From CAYJLW01 sp964370965 (GTDB taxonomy: Bacteria > Actinomycetota > Acidimicrobiia > UBA2766), in contig CAYJLW010000050.1 in assembly GCA_964370965.1 (NCBI GenBank), forward strand, positions 1-30,138: a stretch of 30,138 nucleotides of DNA. Direction: 5' to 3'. The translations under genes and the position numbers were made by a program. Below, in pieces: positions 27,366 through 30,138 of the stretch. Numbering within the stretch: the stretch's first letter is position 1; each line of letters starts with the position of its first letter. The notes below the pieces were generated by a model that was not told where the DNA came from, searched no databases, and saw only the letters and a list, made by a program, of their open reading frames with translations.

Positions 27366-28217
27366 TCAGCGCGCGGCCACCCGCTGCCTCAGGCGCTCGA
27401 GGACGTCCTCGGGGACCTCGACGTTGCCGTTCCTCCCCGAACCCAGGGCGATGCCGGGCTTGTAGATCCCGTGGAAGTCGCTGCCCCCGGTCGGGACGAG
27501 ACCGTACGCGACGGCGAGGCCCCCGTAGTAGGCCCGCTCGGCGCCGTCGTGGAGGGGATAGGTCACCTCTATGCCGTCGAGACCGGCAGCGGCGAGCCCG
27601 GCGAGCCAGGCCTCGAACTCCTCAGGCACCGCCCTCGCCGGCCTCGTCTTGGGGTGGGCGAGGACGGCGGCGCCGCCGCAGGCGTGCAACAGGTCTGTGG
27701 CGTCGCCGATCTCGAAGCGCACACGCCCGAAGTAGGCGGGCCGGGCGTCGGCGAGCCAGCGGTCGAAAGCGTCCTGGATCGAGTCCACATAGCCGTGGCG
27801 CATGAGGACCGCCGCGATGTGCGGCCGGCCCACCTGGCCGGAGCCCGCCTCCGCCTGCAACTCGTCTGCGCTCACCGGCATCCCCAGCTCCGTGAGGCGG
27901 GCGACGATCCTCACGTTGCGCTCGCGCCGGCTCCGCTGGATCCGTTCCAGGTGTGGTGCCAGGGCGGCGGCGTCGACGAAGTACCCGAGGAGGTGGACGG
28001 AGCCGAGCTCGGAGTCGACGGAGAGCTCGACGCCGGGCACCAGCTCCAGCGGGGGACCGCCCCCGGCGGCGGCGCTGCGCGCTTCGGCGAGACCCGAAAC
28101 GTCGTCGTGGTCGGTGACGGCGAGCGCCGTGAGCCCGACCCGCCTCGCCTCGGCCACGAGCTCCGTCGGCGTCAGGGAACCGTCAGAGACCGTCGTGTGG
28201 GCGTGGAGGTCGATCAT
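27366..28217 (-). CDS. PHP-domain phosphoesterase, candidate 3',5'-nucleotide bisphosphate (pAp) phosphatase
   Basis: Metal-dependent phosphoesterase of the PHP family, 283 aa. Metal-binding motifs are seen in order: H5-x-H7 in DLHAHTTVSDG, D36-H37-D38 in VTDHDD, E64 in PGVELSVD, H75, a later LAHPK motif and GSDFHG near the C-terminus. The layout fits the TrpH/YciV group, in which some members hydrolyse 3',5'-nucleotide bisphosphates such as pAp and others act as RNA 5'-3' exonucleases. It is the third gene of sat-cysC-PHP, starting 10 nt after the cysC stop. Because PAPS use releases pAp, a pAp phosphatase role fits; this is inferred from position. An upstream start at 28292 exists but would overlap cysC and add Arg/Ser-rich sequence; ATG at 28217 begins directly with the conserved DLHAH. 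Confidence 0.88.
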   Translation of the reverse strand: MIDLHAHTTVSDGSLTPTELVAEARRVGLTALAVTDHDDVSGLAEARSAAAGGGPPLELVPGVELSVDSELGSVHLLGYFVDAAALAPHLERIQRSRRERNVRIVARLTELGMPVSADELQAEAGSGQVGRPHIAAVLMRHGYVDSIQDAFDRWLADARPAYFGRVRFEIGDATDLLHACGGAAVLAHPKTRPARAVPEEFEAWLAGLAAAGLDGIEVTYPLHDGAERAYYGGLAVAYGLVPTGGSDFHGIYKPGIALGSGRNGNVEVPEDVLERLRQRVAAR

Positions 28218-28227
28218 CCCCCGCCGT

Positions 28228-28758
28228 CTACAGGTAGCCGAGCTCCTCGAGCTTCTCGATGACCCGCTGCGCGGACTTCTCGGGTGTCTCACCCACCGTT
28301 TCGATCACGAGCTCGGCGGCGAGGGGCGCCTCGTAGGGGTCGTCGATTCCCGTGAACCCTTTGATCTCCCCTGCCCGGGCCTTGGCGTAGAGGCCCTTCA
28401 CGTCCCGCTTCTCGCATTCGTCGATCGGCGTGGCGACGTGCACCTCGACGAAGTCCCCGATCATCTCCCGGCACTCGTCCCGAACCGAACGGTAAGGGGA
28501 GATCGCCGCCGTGATGGCGATGACGCCGTTGCGGCTCAGCAGGTGGGCGACGAAGCCGATGCGGCGGATGTTCGTGTCCCGGTCCTCCTTGGAGAACCCG
28601 AGGCCCTTGGAGAGGTGCGTGCGCACGACGTCGCCGTCGAGCACCTCGACGTTGCGGCCTCGGGCCTTCAGCTCGGCCTCGACGACGTGCGCGATGGTCG
28701 TCTTGCCGGAACCCGACAGCCCGGTGAACCAGAGGGTGGCGCCTCGCTGCTCGCTCAT
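28228..28758 (-). CDS. cysC: Adenylylsulfate kinase
   Basis: Phosphorylates adenosine 5'-phosphosulfate (APS) with ATP to give PAPS, the second step of sulfate activation, in the cytoplasm. The 176-aa length is typical of a stand-alone enzyme. Seen: P-loop GLSGSGKT at 13-20, DGDVVR at 41-46, KEDRDTNIRRIGFVA at about 57-71, the ISPYR segment with the conserved Ser87, and KGFTGIDDPYEAP near 133-145. All landmarks of the family are intact. The start lies 9 nt after the sat stop and the stop 10 nt before the PHP gene, so the three are almost certainly one transcript. Confidence 0.96.
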   Translation of the reverse strand: MSEQRGATLWFTGLSGSGKTTIAHVVEAELKARGRNVEVLDGDVVRTHLSKGLGFSKEDRDTNIRRIGFVAHLLSRNGVIAITAAISPYRSVRDECREMIGDFVEVHVATPIDECEKRDVKGLYAKARAGEIKGFTGIDDPYEAPLAAELVIETVGETPEKSAQRVIEKLEELGYL

Positions 28759-28767
28759 GTTTGTTCC

Positions 28768-29934
28768 TCAGCTTCCTGCGTCCGCTGTGCGGTACGCGTC
28801 GATCAGGATGTCGGCGACCTCCGGACGGCTGAACTCCGCCGGCGGCCGCTCGCCGTTGTGGAGCATCTCCCGCACCTTCGTACCCGAGAGGTGGAGGGTC
28901 TTGGCGCCCTCGGGCATCGTCTTCACAGAGGCCATCTCGCCCGTGTCGACGCAGTACATCGTGTGCTCGAAGAACACCGGCGTGACGCCCAGATCCTCCT
29001 GTGGCAGGGAGCGGAGGTACTCCTGGGCCTCGTACGTGCCGTAGTAGTCGCCCACGCCGGCGTGGTCGCGCCCCACGATGAAGTGCGTGCAGCCGAAGTT
29101 CTTGCGCACCATGGCGTGGAAGAGCGCCTCCTTGGGCCCGGCGTAGCGCATCGTGGCCGAGAGGGCGCCGAGGAGCGTGTGCTCCGACGAGTAGTAGCCC
29201 AGGACGGCCTCGTAGCAGCGCATCCGCACGTCCGCGGGGATGTCGTCCTCCTTCGTGGCCCCCACGAGGGGATGGATGAGGAGACCGTCGACGCTCTCGA
29301 GGGCGCACTTGGTGAGATACTCGTGGGCCCGGTGGATCGGGTTGCGGGTCTGGAACCCCACCATCGTGCGCCATCCCCGTTCCCCGGCGATCTCCCGCAC
29401 CTGGGCGGGGTCGTAGTGGTGCTTGGCGTAGGCGTCGTCGTGGACGGGCCGGCGCAGCAACCAGACGTCCCCACCGGCGTACACGCTGCCCTGACCCAGG
29501 ACGCGGGCCACGCCCGGGTGGGCGGGATCGTCCGTGCCGAAGACCCCGGCGCACTCCACCGGCTTGTCCGCGTCGTAGAGCTCGACCTGCGGGATCACCC
29601 CGACCGCCTCGCCGCCCACGGTGAGGGCGAGGGGGCCGCCGTCGGTGGCGGCGTCCACCTCGGTGTCCGCGAGGGGCACCACGATGGGCATGGACCACAG
29701 CTCACCGCCCTCGAGGCGCTGGTGCTCGATCACTCCGTAGTACGCGTCACGGCCCAGGTAGCCGGTGAGCGGACTGAACGCGCCCGTGGCGAGGAGCTCC
29801 AGCTCGAGGTGGCGGGGATGGTCGATCTCGACACCGGGCGCGCCGGCGGCGAGCTCGGCGAGCTCCCCCCCCTGCTCGGGGGGCGCGATCCGATCCACAA
29901 GGGTGCCGCCATGCGGCACGGAGAGGTCAGGCAC
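28768..29934 (-). CDS. sat: Sulfate adenylyltransferase (ATP sulfurylase)
   Basis: Makes APS and pyrophosphate from sulfate and ATP. The 388-aa product is the single-chain Sat type, not the CysD/CysN heterodimer known from mycobacteria. Seen: GAFSPLTGYLG near 51-61; the catalytic QTRNPIHRAHE at 195-205 with the HxxH pair; GRDHAG at 288-293; and SGTKVREML at 350-358. It starts with GTG at 29934, with GGAG 8 nt upstream. It heads the sat-cysC-PHP operon; no APS or PAPS reductase is present in the window. The PAPS could serve cysteine synthesis elsewhere or sulfation by sulfotransferases. Confidence 0.96.
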   Translation of the reverse strand: MPDLSVPHGGTLVDRIAPPEQGGELAELAAGAPGVEIDHPRHLELELLATGAFSPLTGYLGRDAYYGVIEHQRLEGGELWSMPIVVPLADTEVDAATDGGPLALTVGGEAVGVIPQVELYDADKPVECAGVFGTDDPAHPGVARVLGQGSVYAGGDVWLLRRPVHDDAYAKHHYDPAQVREIAGERGWRTMVGFQTRNPIHRAHEYLTKCALESVDGLLIHPLVGATKEDDIPADVRMRCYEAVLGYYSSEHTLLGALSATMRYAGPKEALFHAMVRKNFGCTHFIVGRDHAGVGDYYGTYEAQEYLRSLPQEDLGVTPVFFEHTMYCVDTGEMASVKTMPEGAKTLHLSGTKVREMLHNGERPPAEFSRPEVADILIDAYRTADAGS

Positions 29935-30088
29935 GATAGGACTCCGGTCGACGTCCGAGGGGCTTCACACGATATGCAGGGACGGCCCCCGCGGTCGAAC
30001 CGGGCCGCCACCCGCTCTCTTCGCCCCCGGCACCCGGAAGCCCTGCCCGTGGGAGCGGCGGCCGGGGTCCCCAGCCACCACCACCCCC
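29935..30088 (-). promoter_or_regulatory. Upstream region of the sat operon
   Basis: No gene is visible. A weak promoter can be drawn on the minus strand: TTCGAC (rc of 29994-29999) and CATATC (rc of 29971-29976) with a 17-bp spacer, but each matches the consensus poorly. No recognisable riboswitch was seen. The sequence near 30040-30088 becomes C-rich and leads into the minisatellite. Confidence 0.2.
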
Positions 30089-30138
30089 CAGCAGTCCCCC
30101 CAGCAGTCCCCCCAGCAGTCCCCCCAGCAGTCCCCCCA
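30089..30138. repeat. 12-bp minisatellite at the right end of the window
   Basis: The unit CAGCAGTCCCCC is repeated exactly, starting at 30089, 30101, 30113 and 30125, with the beginning of a fifth copy at 30137. On the minus strand each unit has a run of five or six G, so four copies could form a G-quadruplex. The unit is a multiple of three and lacks stops in several frames, so it could be a coding repeat of a protein beyond the window (for example P-P-A-V). The window stops inside it. Confidence 0.85.

Noticed and set aside
28218..28292. Longer N-terminus for the PHP protein starting at 28292
   Set aside because: It overlaps the cysC coding end and adds Arg/Ser-rich sequence that is the shadow of cysC; the conserved DLHAH begins right after the ATG at 28217.
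30089..30138. Possible CRISPR array
   Set aside because: The units are contiguous 12-mers without spacers, so this is a minisatellite.

Overview
The window is a very GC-rich bacterial scaffold with tightly packed genes. Stop/start overlaps are common, GTG and TTG starts occur, and operons are short. An rpsA gene with an acidic C-terminal tail, the presence of coaE on the same strand downstream of rpsA, two actinobacterial-looking two-component systems and extreme GC bias all point to Actinomycetota, possibly an uncultured lineage such as Acidimicrobiia; the class is a guess. A run of exactly 100 N flanked by an exact 55-base duplication shows that this is a scaffolded, probably metagenomic, assembly.

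Left third (about 1-14.7 kb, minus strand): a secreted protein with seven repeats that should fold as a seven-bladed beta-propeller overlaps the start of a giant 4259-residue secreted protein. The giant has an N-terminal Sec-type signal, two diverged copies of a module of about 1,000-1,150 residues, a middle region with an EF-hand-like loop, and a C-terminal third made of RTX (GGxGxDx) calcium-binding nonapeptides. coaE (dephospho-CoA kinase) lies just upstream on the same strand.

Middle (15.4-21.3 kb, plus strand): a NarL/LuxR-type two-component pair (membrane-bound GAF histidine kinase plus response regulator, 4-nt overlap) is followed by a 342-bp spacer and a 1062-residue secreted protein of unknown function. 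That protein carries three copies of an unfamiliar module ending in a C-x-W-T-F motif. This block separates coaE from rpsA, which are direct neighbours in mycobacteria.

Right third: rpsA (minus; its apparent frame is broken only by an assembly artefact) is divergent from an OmpR-type response regulator/HAMP histidine kinase pair (plus). A tandem hairpin repeat and a polysaccharide-flippase-like membrane protein follow. Converging on the flippase is a minus-strand operon sat-cysC-PHP phosphoesterase. Sat and CysC make PAPS from sulfate. The PHP protein resembles the family that contains 3',5'-nucleotide bisphosphate (pAp) phosphatases, so the operon could both make PAPS and clear its by-product. 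The window ends inside a 12-bp minisatellite.

The least explained items are the propeller/giant RTX pair, the CxWTF-module protein beside its two-component system, and the sat-cysC-PHP linkage.
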